From Micromonospora_H sonneratiae (lineage in GTDB: Bacteria; Actinomycetota; Actinomycetes; Mycobacteriales; Micromonosporaceae): DNA of 64,000 nt. The stretch is taken from NCBI RefSeq assembly GCF_042679305.1, contig NZ_JBHTMP010000034.1, positions 1-64,000 on the forward strand, read 5' to 3'. The notes below the pieces were generated by a model. That model was not told the origin of the DNA, did not search any database, and saw nothing but the letters and a program-made list of their open reading frames with translations. Position numbers and translations under genes: made by a program. Position 1 is the first letter of the stretch. Every line of letters starts with the position of its first letter. This document shows positions 26,827 through 35,459 of the stretch, piece after piece.

Positions 26827-26937
26827 GCGGGGTATGTGTGGTGGAACGTCGATGCCAGGTGGCATGGGTGCCCGAGGCACCCGTACGGGGTGCAGCACCG
26901 GACACCGCCGTGATCGCCGGTAGCCGTGGGCTGCCGG

Positions 26938-27624
26938 TCACCGACTCGGGCGGATTCCCTCCGCCCCAAGGGACACCGGCGCAGTGGCGTCCGCGGCTTC
27001 TGAGCAGTGCAGTGCGATCTCGGCTGCGCGCAGCATCGCGGCGTGGGTCCGCTCCGGTGGCTCGGCATGCCGCAGGCTGGTCACCGCGCTGGCGCTGATG
27101 GCCCCCATCAGCGCCCCGACGACGGCTGCCGCCGCGGCCTCGTCGAGTGCCTCCGGATATGCCCGGTGCAGCGCCTCGGCGATTCGGGTCTGAGCGGTGA
27201 ACACGGTGTGCAGCACGCGGGCCTGAACGGCGGGCGTTGTGACTATCAGACGCGCCCGCAGTGCCGCCAGGCCGCCAGGTAGGTCGCCGGCGGCGGTGTT
27301 GGCGATCATGCTCCGGGTTGCCCCGGCCAGCACCTCCCGCATTGGCGCGTCGGGCCGCCGTCCTTCGATGGCCTGCACGGCCAGGTCGATCCTCGTATCA
27401 CTGTCGACCAGCAGCACGTCCTCCTTCGCAGGGAAGTGCAGGAAGAACGTGCGCTTGCTGACGTCGGCGGCCTCGGCGATGTCAGCCACGCTCGTCCGGT
27501 CGTAACCCTTCTCGGTGAACAGGCGGACGGCGGCGTTCACCAGTGCCTGTCGGGTGACCTGCTTCTTCCGTTCACGACGTCCAAGTTCGCCTGACACCGG
27601 GCCAGCGTAGTACACCACGTACAT
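26938..27624 (-). CDS. TetR-family regulator
   Basis: 228 residues. The HTH is QALVNAAVRLFTEKGYDRTSVADIAEAADVSKRTFFLHFPAKED-like (read in parts), typical of TetR. The C-terminal ligand domain is not diagnostic. The start may be ATG 27624 or a GTG at 27597. It diverges from an SDR gene across an operator-like repeat and probably represses it. Confidence -1.
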   Translation of the reverse strand: MYVVYYAGPVSGELGRRERKKQVTRQALVNAAVRLFTEKGYDRTSVADIAEAADVSKRTFFLHFPAKEDVLLVDSDTRIDLAVQAIEGRRPDAPMREVLAGATRSMIANTAAGDLPGGLAALRARLIVTTPAVQARVLHTVFTAQTRIAEALHRAYPEALDEAAAAAVVGALMGAISASAVTSLRHAEPPERTHAAMLRAAEIALHCSEAADATAPVSLGAEGIRPSR

Positions 27625-27640
27625 AGGTTCACCAAGAGTA

Positions 27641-27660
27641 TGAGTACACTGAGTGCACTA
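27641..27660. promoter_or_regulatory. Candidate TetR operator
   Basis: TGAGTACACTGAGTGCACTA contains two near-identical AGT(A/G)CACT units 9 bases apart, between the divergent TetR and SDR genes. Another GTACAC/GTAC cluster is at 27610-27622. Confidence -1.
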
Positions 27661-27693
27661 ATTTGTCGGGCGAAATGAAGCGAGGTGCCGTAC

Positions 27694-28671
27694 ATGGGCG
27701 AGCTGACTGGACGGACAGTGCTGGTCACCGGCGCCGGGCGGGGCATCGGCCGGGCGGAGGCGCTGTATCTGGCGGCCAGCGGCGCGAACGTAGTCGTGAA
27801 CGACCCCGGCGTGGAGATCGATGGACGGGGCGGCGACGCCAGCATCGCTGCCGCTGTGGTCGACGAGATTCGCGCGCAGGGCGGACACGCGGTCGCCGAC
27901 ACGGGCAACGTCACCGACTGGGCAGCCGCCCAGCGCATGGTCGAACTGGCCGTCGCGGAGTTCGGCGACCTGCACGCGGTGGTCAACAACGCAACCATTG
28001 AGATCAACAAAGGGCTCGAACGGCTGACCGAAGCGGAGTTCGACGACGTGGTGGCAGTCAAACTGAAAGGGACCTTCGCGTTGAGTCACTGGGCTACGGC
28101 GTACTGGCGTGGCCGGCTGGACCGAGGAGTGCGTACGGACCGAGCCATCGTCAACACCGCGTCGGGCTCCGGCCTGCTCAATCCACTACCCACCCAGTCG
28201 AACTACGCGGCGGCGAACGCCGCAGTCGCGGCCATGACCACCGTGCACGCACTGGAACTGCGGCGAATGGGGGTCCGGGTGAACTGCATCAGCCCGTCGA
28301 TGGTGCGCACTCGGCTGACGAACCCGGTGCCGGGCATGGATCAGACACCGCCGGACGGGGAACTGGACCCGAAGGACCCCGTCGTGGTGGCTCCGCTCGT
28401 CGCCTACCTGGTCAGTGCGGGGTGCCCACTGACCGGGCAGGTGCTGTCGGTGCGTGGCGGCTCGATCGCGGTCAACCACGGCTGGACACGCGGTGCGCAG
28501 ATCAACAAGGACAGGGAACTCTGGACGGTTCCCGAACTGGCGGCGGGCCTGGCGACACTACCGCTGGAGGATCCATTCGACCGGCTGGCGACCGCACTCG
28601 GTGGCGCCCTGGGTATCCACGGCCGCGACAGGTTCGAGGCGATGGTCAACGCAGAGCTCGACAGGAGCTGA
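27694..28671 (+). CDS. Short-chain dehydrogenase-like protein with Asn at the catalytic Lys position
   Basis: 325 residues. The cofactor loop VLVTGAGRGIGRAEAL and VVNNATIE are present, as is the Ser of NTASGSG. The catalytic YxxxK motif reads QSNYAAANAAV, so Asn replaces Lys. The NNAG motif is also NNAT. A C-terminal extension of ~70 residues (HGWTRGAQINKDRELWTV) follows, as in SDRs of fatty acid or steroid breakdown. ATG 27694 is chosen because GAGG lies nine bases upstream; a GTG at 27685 is abutted by it. Either it is an unusual enzyme or it is inactive. A hairpin (GAGCTGAGC/GCTCAGCTC) spans the stop codon. Confidence -1.
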   Translation: MGELTGRTVLVTGAGRGIGRAEALYLAASGANVVVNDPGVEIDGRGGDASIAAAVVDEIRAQGGHAVADTGNVTDWAAAQRMVELAVAEFGDLHAVVNNATIEINKGLERLTEAEFDDVVAVKLKGTFALSHWATAYWRGRLDRGVRTDRAIVNTASGSGLLNPLPTQSNYAAANAAVAAMTTVHALELRRMGVRVNCISPSMVRTRLTNPVPGMDQTPPDGELDPKDPVVVAPLVAYLVSAGCPLTGQVLSVRGGSIAVNHGWTRGAQINKDRELWTVPELAAGLATLPLEDPFDRLATALGGALGIHGRDRFEAMVNAELDRS

Positions 28672-28928
28672 GCGGTCGGCTCAGCTCGGCTCGGCTCGGC
28701 TCGAGGTTTCCGGAATCCGCGTCGGCGGTGTTGCTTGGCCGGCCAGTCGACCAGGCCGGCCCGGTGGCCCGTATTCGTTCCTGCTCGTCACCGCGGCTTC
28801 CGAAGGACGTCCCCGACGCAACCACATACCGCACCGGGACGGTGAACGCTTTGGGGGTAGGTTGCGGAGGCAACACCTCGCGAACTCCACAGCCACGGGT
28901 TGAGCGCACGCGGCGGCCATCTGGCCGG

Positions 28929-28969
28929 ACGGCGCCCGACCCGTGGTCCGGACGGGCGTCGGGCGCCGT
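28929..28969. terminator. Terminator of the DUF2089 operon
   Basis: Inverted repeat with 12-bp perfect arms (ACGGCGCCCGAC/GTCGGGCGCCGT) and a 17-base loop that has its own short stem. It lies 8 bases beyond the stop of the last minus-strand operon gene. The rest of 28672-28928 shows no gene, only short GGCTC repeats at 28678-28706. Confidence -1.
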
Positions 28970-28976
28970 GGCGGTG

Positions 28977-29414
28977 TCACTCGCAGAAAACCTGCACCTT
29001 GGTGTCGGGCTGGTCGACGTCGATGGTGAGGTCGTCGAGTTGCTCGATGAGCTCCTCGATGTGCTGCGGCTTGAGCTGGGTGAGGTCGATGGGTACGCCC
29101 GACTTGTTCAGCTCGTCGTTGACCTTGGCGAGCGCCTGCGGGGGGATGAGGCTGGTGAGCCGGACCCCGGCACGCAGCAGTTGCAGCGGGACCCGGACAT
29201 TGACCCGGGCCGGTCCGTCACTGCTGGTGTCGTCCTCCGAGTTCACCACGACGCGCAGGTACTTGGGTCGCGGTTTCGGGCGGAACGTGGCTCCCGGCGG
29301 CGACTCGGGCTGTTCTCGCTCGACGGCGTCGATCAGCCGCTCGGCCTCGTCCGCGGTGATCTTTCCCTCGGCCAGCATCTGTAGGATCTGGCGGCGCTGC
29401 TCATTCATTGTCAT
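28977..29414 (-). CDS. SHOCT-like domain protein
   Basis: 145 residues. The N-terminus RRQILQMLAEGKITADEAERLIDAVE is the SHOCT-like helical hairpin found at the start of YvlB/LiaX-type proteins. A middle segment (KYLRVVVNSEDD...ARVNVRVPLQLLRAGVRL) and an acidic C-terminus with IEELIEQLDDLTIDVDQ follow. Last gene of a three-gene operon with a membrane protein and a DUF2089 protein, 15 bases after the former. Probably an envelope-stress or membrane-linked module. Confidence -1.
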   Translation of the reverse strand: MTMNEQRRQILQMLAEGKITADEAERLIDAVEREQPESPPGATFRPKPRPKYLRVVVNSEDDTSSDGPARVNVRVPLQLLRAGVRLTSLIPPQALAKVNDELNKSGVPIDLTQLKPQHIEELIEQLDDLTIDVDQPDTKVQVFCE

Positions 29415-29429
29415 TCCTCCCCTTCTGAC

Positions 29430-29690
29430 TCATCTGATGCTTAACAGCACGGCCGTTCGGCCCTGCTCAAGTTCGAACCGGGTGCCGGGGAGTGCCCACA
29501 GCAGTTGCCCGGTGCCGCGTAACGCGCCCACCGGACTCACCCGGAAGACGAGGCATGCGACCAGTCCGACCAGCACGGCCAGCAACAGCAGCGGTGACAG
29601 CACCAGCAGTACCGGCAGTACCGGGACATACAGCCGCAGCCAGCGGCCGTCCCGACGACGTTGGCGGTACGTCACCAGCTGCGGGATCAT
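29430..29690 (-). CDS. Small membrane protein of the DUF2089 operon
   Basis: 86 residues with a long hydrophobic region (about 20-52), probably one or two helices, after a basic N-terminus (TYRQRRRDGRWLR). The start ATG overlaps the stop of the DUF2089 gene as ATGA. No named family recognised; its place suggests it works with the flanking regulator-like and SHOCT-like proteins. Confidence -1.
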   Translation of the reverse strand: MIPQLVTYRQRRRDGRWLRLYVPVLPVLLVLSPLLLLAVLVGLVACLVFRVSPVGALRGTGQLLWALPGTRFELEQGRTAVLLSIR

Positions 29691-30085
29691 CGGGACCTCT
29701 CCAGCTCGGCCAGCGCCTCCTCGACGCTGATCTCCCCCCGCCGCAGGCGGTCAACGACGTCGGCACCGGCGGGTGCCGGATCGGTGTCGACGAAGTCGAA
29801 CTGCTCGGCGATCCGGTTCAGCCGGGACTTGATCGTCGGGTAGCTCACCCCGAAGATCCGCTCCATCTCCTTGATCGAACCGTGCGACCGGACGAATGCG
29901 GCAACGAACACCTGGTCGTCGGCGCTGAGCTGAGCCAGCTGCGGTGGCTCGAACTGCCCCTCGACCGCGACGCCGCTGCCGACGAGGCGGACCCGCTCGA
30001 CCACGAACGGCTGTCCGCGCGTCAGGTCCGTCAGCTCCTGCCAGTCCACCTTCGGCCCCCTTACCTCCGACGATCCGTCCACCAT
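29687..30085 (-). CDS. DUF2089-family putative HTH regulator
   Basis: 132 residues. The core LSADDQVFVAAFVRSHGSIKEMERIFGVSYPTIKSRLNRI-like region (seen in parts) is the DUF2089 HTH, and the tail DVVDRLRRGEISVEEALAEL matches a SHOCT-like helix. First gene of a tightly coupled three-gene operon. The ATG at 30085 has AAGG nine bases upstream. Relatives precede YvlB-like genes, so a local regulator is likely. Confidence -1.
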   Translation of the reverse strand: MVDGSSEVRGPKVDWQELTDLTRGQPFVVERVRLVGSGVAVEGQFEPPQLAQLSADDQVFVAAFVRSHGSIKEMERIFGVSYPTIKSRLNRIAEQFDFVDTDPAPAGADVVDRLRRGEISVEEALAELERSR

Positions 30086-30150
30086 TTAGTTTTACCTTGA
30101 TTTTCTTAAGCTTTCAATCTCGGGGCCTTAATTTTTTTGATTTGATCTTC
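30086..30150 (-). promoter_or_regulatory. AT-rich leader/promoter of the DUF2089 operon
   Basis: About 65 bases, far richer in A and T than anything nearby, directly upstream of the DUF2089 start. On the minus strand a TTGAAA and a TAAAAC are separated by 17 bases, fitting -35/-10 elements, but then transcription would start at or within the ATG (leaderless). Which promoter is used is open. Confidence -1.
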
Positions 30151-30639
30151 ATTGCCGTGACGCTGACACCCGTCCGGCACGATCCGCCGTGTCCCGGGTG
30201 GGCCAACAGTGCCGTCATCACGTCGCGCGCCATGCGCACACCTCGGTCGGCCCGTTCGACTCCTCCACACCTCGGGGCCCACGCTGGCCCGCCGCCCACC
30301 GGCGCCACACGTGAAGCCCCCACGCACGGGTCGATCATGAGAGAAGACCGCTGGCGCTGGATTAATGGAACCCACGACCCTGTGGGGGGATGAGGCGTGT
30401 CCGGGGTCCTGGGCATGCCCGGCCCACGCTGTGGTGTCGAGCCCGCCTGCCGGGCGTACGACGGGGACCGGGTTCTGCGGACACGGGTTCTGCGGACAGC
30501 AGCCGGCAGAAGCGGCTGGGAAGTGGTCGCCATGGCGATGCGGACCCATGAGCAGGAGGGTGTGTGCCGGGTACGCGAGTGCGCGCCGATGCGGCGGGCG
30601 TCGATGGTTTCGGCGGCATCCGGGAATGCCGCGAGGCCG

Positions 30640-30840
30640 GAGCTGCCAGGCATCAGGGTGCCGGCCACCGGGAACGACATGCTGCCCGGCTGCGCCATCG
30701 CGTCGTTCCTGGTCATCGTCACCGACGATGCGACAGGTCCTGGTCGCTGATCAGTCGGTCGACGTCGTCGAGGTCGAGGAGGGCGGCCAACACGGCCGGG
30801 TCGCCATGATGCATCTCGGGCTGCCGGGGCCACCCGGCAT
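30640..30840 (-). pseudogene. Possible relic of a JmjC-type cupin gene
   Basis: The minus strand reads DPAVLAALLDLDDVDRLIS and, in another frame just after, VTMTRNDAMAQPGSMSFP. This resembles the start of actinobacterial cupin-4/JmjC proteins (LxDVDRLL...RMxRDGxxLP). Frameshifts break it and no metal-binding core follows. The wider gap 30151-31011 has no other recognised gene. Tentative. Confidence -1.
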
Positions 30841-31011
30841 GCAGGCGGGGCACCGAGTCCGAACTCGTGGTTTACCCGTTCGGAATTCTGGACGAGGGCG
30901 TGACCTTCAGCGTGGTCAGCGCCCGTTGGAAGAATCGTCGGCTGCGGCGGCGTTCCGACGCGCCGGTACGGGCACGTCGATGACCTGCCCGTACCGGTCG
31001 ACCGTGTGTGC

Positions 31012-31620
31012 TCAGGTCATCTGCAATGTGGTCAGACAGGTCGGCGCGTCCGGACCGGTGGAGATCTTCGTTTCGGCTGCCTTGCCGCCGGAGGCGATCC
31101 GCAGCGTACCGGTCATGCCACGAGGCAACCAGAATCCCACGAAGCCGTTGGCGAAGGTGGTGACCGCCTCGTCGACCAGCACCTTGCCGCTGGCATCGTC
31201 CACGACCCTCACCTGCACCTCGGTGTTGACCAACTCGCCCTTGCACGTGGTCAGCGAATGGTAGAAGCACTCATGGGTCCGCTGCACGTACGGGGCCACC
31301 GACAGGTAGAAACGGTCGTCGGGCAGAGCCAGGCTGTGCTCCTGCCCACCGGCAGATACCACCAACTCGCTCGCGCGCACCGACGCCTTCAGGTCAGCCG
31401 GCCGGTCCTGTAGGCCCAGCCGGTCGAGCCGGTCGATGACCTCCACCGTGCTCTTCCCAGCCAAACCATAGCGAGCCAGCAGCGGCTCGGCACCGGCAGA
31501 CACCGACGGGGCCGCCGAACTCGCCGTATCGGCTCCTGCAGCGGCCGTGTTGTCGCCACCACTGGAGCAACCGGTCACCAACAGCACCGACACCGCAGCC
31601 ACGAGGACGAGTCGTTTCAT
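31012..31620 (-). CDS. cueP: CueP-family copper-binding lipoprotein
   Basis: 202 residues. A lipoprotein signal ends with LVTGC (Cys18). The body matches CueP, the periplasmic copper-binding protein of Salmonella: LLARYGLAGKSTVEVIDRLD, FYLSVAPYVQRTHECFYHSL, and GFVGFWLPRGMTGTL. The conserved cysteines are present: the C-x7-C pair CFYHSLTTC and a third Cys in TCLTTLQM at the C-terminus. It should bind copper at the outer membrane face. ATG 31620 has AGGA eight bases upstream; ATG 31626 is two codons earlier. It stands alone. Confidence -1.
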   Translation of the reverse strand: MKRLVLVAAVSVLLVTGCSSGGDNTAAAGADTASSAAPSVSAGAEPLLARYGLAGKSTVEVIDRLDRLGLQDRPADLKASVRASELVVSAGGQEHSLALPDDRFYLSVAPYVQRTHECFYHSLTTCKGELVNTEVQVRVVDDASGKVLVDEAVTTFANGFVGFWLPRGMTGTLRIASGGKAAETKISTGPDAPTCLTTLQMT

Positions 31621-31867
31621 GCTCATGATCCTGGCATGGCCGCCAGACACGCTGCTCACCTCGGCGAGGGGAAGTGACGAAAACAGGCCGCCTGGCCGTC
31701 TCGGGCCAGGCCACCCGGCCCACGTATCAGGCCCAGCCGACCCTTCCCACACCCGGTTACGGGAAGCGCACCGCCAGGGCCACTCCCGGCCGGCTGCGCT
31801 GCCGATGCCTGGCCGGAGGCCGCCAGCACGACTCGACCAGCGTCGAGGAGCACTGGCGCGGCAACGA

Positions 31868-32243
31868 CTAACGAACTCGCTCGTAGGCGATGGCGAGTAC
31901 ACCGTGGTCTCCGGCGGTCGCTTTGACGAGGGTCCACTTTGAAGGCGGCAGGCCCGCGTCGAGCAGCCGCTGGCCGCCGCCGATGATCTCAGGGAACACG
32001 GTGAACGAGATGCGATCGACGCGGTCGGCCGCGAGGAGCGCCGTTATGACACTCGCGCTCGAGAGGACGACGATGTCGCCACCCGGCTCGCCCCTCAGTT
32101 GATCGACGACCTCAGCGGCGGGGCGGTCGAACACTCGGGCATTGTTCCATGGTGCCTCGGTGAGGGTGTTCGAGAGCACGACCTTCTCGCTGTCCCGCAT
32201 CCAGGCGCCGTACGAAGGAATATTCTTGTCAAAGACTATATTC
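31868..32243 (-). pseudogene. N-terminally truncated dihydrofolate reductase/RibD-like protein
   Basis: The readable part has YGAWMRDSEKVVLSNTLTEA, GDIVVLSSASVITALLAADR and FPEIIGGGQRLLDAG, the C-terminal two thirds of the RibD-C (bifunctional deaminase-reductase) family. The N-terminal NADPH-binding part is missing; an in-frame TAG lies a few codons upstream of FDKNIPSYGAW. A shortened protein from ATG 32200 (110 residues) is conceivable but unlikely to be active. Confidence -1.
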
Positions 32244-32390
32244 GTCGAGCGCTAGCTGGCCGCTACGACGGAAGTCCGTGACGTCGGGCAGCTTCCGGAA
32301 ACCGGCGGACGAGCAGCCTCGCGCGCACCAGCGCGACACAGCGTAGATCAGACTTGACTTAATTAAGCCGCCACTGACACAGTTCATCGG

Positions 32391-32670
32391 GTGCACGCGT
32401 TCGACGTCCTCAGTGACCGGTACGACGCCGGACACTGGAGTTGCTGGCCGACGGAGAGCAGGCCGTCGGTGCCGTCAGCAAAATCGTCCGGGTGGAGTTC
32501 GACGTCCCGCCGGGTCGCTTCCGGCAGTTCTTGAGCCGGCACACCTGGATGCATCGACCACCGAAGCAGCCTGCGGCAAACGCGAACGCCGCGAACAGCG
32601 CGATGACAGTGGAAACCGAAGACACTGCGGGGACACCGGCTCGTCGTCAGGAGACCGAGTCCGCGAGGAG
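32391..32670 (+). pseudogene. Broken ArsR regulator gene upstream of AHSA1 gene
   Basis: Pieces of an ArsR-type repressor appear in different frames: HAFDVLSDR at the start, then LELLADGEQAVGAVSKIVRVEF, and a C-terminal LDASTTEAACGKRERR. The central DNA-recognition helix is lost. An ArsR gene followed by an AHSA1/SRPBCC gene is a common actinobacterial pair, and the AHSA1 gene follows directly. Confidence -1.
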
Positions 32671-32675
32671 GATAC

Positions 32676-33329
32676 GTGATCGACATCATCAACCAGATCA
32701 ACACCACCCAGCGGGCGATAGGTAATCGGGCGGTTGCCACCGGTAATGGACGGTCAGTGCTGCTGCGCCGGGTCTACGATGCCCCGGTCGAGGACGTCTG
32801 GAGCGCCTGCACCGACCCGGAGCGGCTCGGCCGATGGCTGGGCCCGGTCGAGGGCGACCTGCGGGTCGGCGGTACGTTCCAGCTCAAGGACAACGCCGGT
32901 GGCGAGATCCTGCGCTGCGAGGAACCCCGTCTGATCAAGGTGACCTGGGTCTTCGGCGAGGGCATGCCGACCGAGGTCGAGGTACGCCTAGCGCCCGGCG
33001 ACGACGGCCGCACCCTCTTCGAACTGGAGCACGCCTCACCCGCCCAGATCGTCGACGAGCTCGTGCGCACGTACGGTCCCGGTGGCACGATCGGAATCGG
33101 CTGCGGCTGGGACCTCGCGCTACTCGGCCTCGACCTCTTCCTGCACGGCGTGAAGTTCGACCCCGCCACCTGGCAGGACACTCCCGAGGGAAAGGAGTTC
33201 GCCATCCGCAGCTGCCACGCGTGGGGGCCCGCGATCCAGGCTGCCTGGCATACCAGTGACGAAGACATCGCCGGGGCCATCGCATTCGCGGTGCAGCACT
33301 TCGCCCCCGGGACCAGCGACGACCGCTGA
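32676..33329 (+). CDS. AHSA1/SRPBCC-family protein
   Basis: 217 residues of the START/SRPBCC fold: RRVYDAPVEDVWSACTDPERLGRWLGPVEGDLRVGG (in parts), EILRCEEPRLIKVTW and LFELEHASPAQ. The C-terminal part is longer than usual (GWDLALLGLDLFLHG). These proteins bind hydrophobic ligands; the ligand is unknown. A GTG start with GAGGAGG upstream. Its normal ArsR partner upstream is broken, so control has probably been lost. Confidence -1.
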   Translation: MIDIINQINTTQRAIGNRAVATGNGRSVLLRRVYDAPVEDVWSACTDPERLGRWLGPVEGDLRVGGTFQLKDNAGGEILRCEEPRLIKVTWVFGEGMPTEVEVRLAPGDDGRTLFELEHASPAQIVDELVRTYGPGGTIGIGCGWDLALLGLDLFLHGVKFDPATWQDTPEGKEFAIRSCHAWGPAIQAAWHTSDEDIAGAIAFAVQHFAPGTSDDR

Positions 33330-33401
33330 TGACCCGCGACATCACCTCCGGCGGCGGTCGGGTGCCCGGGGCGGTACCGGATCGACGGGAACGCTGCTGA
33401 A

Positions 33402-33425
33402 CAGCGGCGTCCGCCGACGCCGCTG
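33402..33425. terminator. Hairpin after AHSA1 gene
   Basis: CAGCGGCGTC, loop CGCC, GACGCCGCTG: perfect 10-bp arms, 73 bases after the AHSA1 stop. Confidence -1.
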
Positions 33426-33562
33426 ACGGCTTCCCACCGGGCACTCCGAAGGGCCCTCCCATGACGAAGCTGACCCGCAGGGGTGCACCCGGAGCTTGGT
33501 TTTCGACCCGGGCGAACGCCGGATGGCAGCCGCTGCGCGAGAGTATTGGACAGGAGGTTGAG

Positions 33563-34234
33563 GTGACTGAGACGACGGTGGCCGAGGTGATGGCCGAACT
33601 GGCTGAGCTCGAGGACCCGAAGACACGCAAGGTGAACGAGAAACACGGTGACGATCACGGTGTGAACCTCAGCATGCTGCGCGCGCTCGCGAAGCGGCTG
33701 AAGACGCAGCAGGAACTCGCGTGCCAGCTCTGGGCGACGGATGACACCGCGGCGAGACTGCTGGCGATCCTGATCTGCCGTCCGAAGACATTCGAGCGTG
33801 ACGAGTTGGACGCCATGTTGCGCGAGGCACGCACACCCAAGGTGCACGACTGGCTCGTGAACTATGTGGTGAAGAAGAACCCGCACTCCGAAGAGCTGCG
33901 CCTGGCCTGGTTCGTCGATCCGGATCCAGTGGTCGCGAGTGCAGGTTGGGCACTGACCACCGAACGCGTGGCTAAGCAACCCCAGGGCCTGGACCTCGCA
34001 GGACTGCTTGACGTCATCGAGGCGGGGATGAAGGACGCCCCGGATCGCCTCCAGTGGGCGATGAACCACTGCCTGGCTCAGATCGGGATCGAGCACGCCG
34101 AGCACCGCGCCCGTGCGATCGACATCGGCGAGCGCCTGGAGGTGCTCAAGGACTACCCGACTCCCCCGAACTGCACGTCTCCGTTCGCGCCCATCTGGAT
34201 CAACGAGATGGTGCGCCGACAGCACGACAGGTAG
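33563..34234 (+). CDS. DNA alkylation repair (HEAT-like) protein
   Basis: 223 residues, all-helical, resembling AlkC/AlkD-type HEAT-like glycosylases (EDPKTRKVNEKHGDDHGVNL, RLLAILICRP, WVVKKNPHSEELRLAWF-type repeats). The family removes alkylated bases. The GTG at 33563 has AGGAGG five bases upstream; the longer ORF from 33461 is not supported. Assignment is by overall pattern, moderately sure. Confidence -1.
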   Translation: MTETTVAEVMAELAELEDPKTRKVNEKHGDDHGVNLSMLRALAKRLKTQQELACQLWATDDTAARLLAILICRPKTFERDELDAMLREARTPKVHDWLVNYVVKKNPHSEELRLAWFVDPDPVVASAGWALTTERVAKQPQGLDLAGLLDVIEAGMKDAPDRLQWAMNHCLAQIGIEHAEHRARAIDIGERLEVLKDYPTPPNCTSPFAPIWINEMVRRQHDR

Positions 34235-34413
34235 GAAGGTCGGCCTCACGCTCGTGCGGCGCCCCACCTTCGTAGGCGACAGCGGCTGCCCACGTACACG
34301 ATCTTCCTCGACCCACCGGCCGCCGACTGTCTGCGGGCGCGGGCAATCATTGTTCTCCCGCCGACCTCGGTAGGATCAGGTTCCCCACCCGTGGCTCGGA
34401 GGCGACAGCAGAC

Positions 34414-35247
34414 ATGGGCAATCCGGAACAGCCGCAGCAGCAGCAACCTGCCCCGCCACTGGTACCGCCACAGACATCCGCACCCCTACCGCCGCCCCCG
34501 GGCTACGGAACCCCGCAAGGCTATGGGACACCACAGCCCGGATACGGGGCACCACAGCCCGGATACGGGGCACCACAGCCCGGATACGGGGCACCACAGC
34601 CCGGATACGGGCAGTCGCCCAATTACGGCCAGCCGGGCTATCCGCACCCCGGCGCCCCGGTGGCACCGACTCCACCGGCCCGGCGTACCGGGCTGATCAT
34701 CGGGATCGTGGCCGGAGCCGTCGCACTGGCCCTGCTCGTCGCCTGCGGAGTGGGCGGCTTCGTCTGGTACCAGCGAGGCAAGGGCGGCGACGACCTGCCC
34801 GAGGTGATCAACTACCGCAAGACAAACCCGGACGCGTTGAAATCGGACCACGTCCAGGCACCCCCCGTGTACCCGATGACCCCACCGGCCGGCGGCCCAC
34901 ACTTCCTCGAATGGCAGAACTGCAACGGCGATGTCTACTCTGCCCCCATCGTGGACGGCAACGCGGTACACAGCCTCGAACACGGCGCGGTGTGGATCAC
35001 GTACCGGCCGGACCTGCCGGCAGCCGACGTGGAACGGCTGGCCGACCGGGTACGCGGACAGACACACCTGATGCTCAGCCCGTACCCGGGACAGGACTCG
35101 CCGATCTCGCTACAGGCCTGGGGGTACCAGCTCAGGGTCAACAAGGTCGACGACCCGGCAATCGACGAGTTCATCCGGACCTACCGGGAGACCGCAGCGA
35201 TCGAACCCGGAGCGCCCTGCGGCGGCGGGATCACCACGACGCAATGA
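34414..35247 (+). CDS. DUF3105 membrane protein with GYGAPQP repeats
   Basis: 277 residues. A Pro/Gln/Gly/Tyr-rich cytoplasmic N-terminus (1-85) with repeated GYGAPQP, a membrane helix (~91-113), then the DUF3105 domain (~125-270) with GGPHFLEWQNCNGDVY and HSLEHGAVWITYRPDL. DUF3105 is outside the membrane and of unknown function. ATG 34414. Confidence -1.
   Translation: MGNPEQPQQQQPAPPLVPPQTSAPLPPPPGYGTPQGYGTPQPGYGAPQPGYGAPQPGYGAPQPGYGQSPNYGQPGYPHPGAPVAPTPPARRTGLIIGIVAGAVALALLVACGVGGFVWYQRGKGGDDLPEVINYRKTNPDALKSDHVQAPPVYPMTPPAGGPHFLEWQNCNGDVYSAPIVDGNAVHSLEHGAVWITYRPDLPAADVERLADRVRGQTHLMLSPYPGQDSPISLQAWGYQLRVNKVDDPAIDEFIRTYRETAAIEPGAPCGGGITTTQ
34531..34614 (+). repeat. Four in-frame 21-bp tandem repeats
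   Basis: The unit CCACAGCCCGGATACGGGGC(A) is repeated four times inside the DUF3105 gene and codes for PQPGYGA. Copy number may vary between strains. Confidence -1.
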
Positions 35248-35459
35248 GCCGCCACCGGACGTGCTACCGCCGAGCGGGCCCACGGACGGCATCCCCAGGG
35301 CTGCTGTCGACTGCCATCGGCACCGTCGCTGCCCTACGCGCCGCGTCGGCCGAGGACGATCTTCACGGTACGTCGTCGGCTGGCTGGGCTGTACCGACGG
35401 CGGTACGGCGGCCGTGATGCCACAGTTTCCGTCTCCCATCACGGGGACGGAGTGTCGGG

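Noticed and set aside
30114..30833. 239-residue minus-strand frame
   Set aside because: No domain over its length and Arg/Thr/Pro-rich composition; only a short part resembles a broken cupin, and that in two frames.
30712..30890. A second response regulator relic (VLVADQSVDVVEVEEGG, MMHLGLPGPPGMQAG) on the plus strand
   Set aside because: Similarity to the regulator at 1186-1851 is weak and the antisense cupin reading is better.
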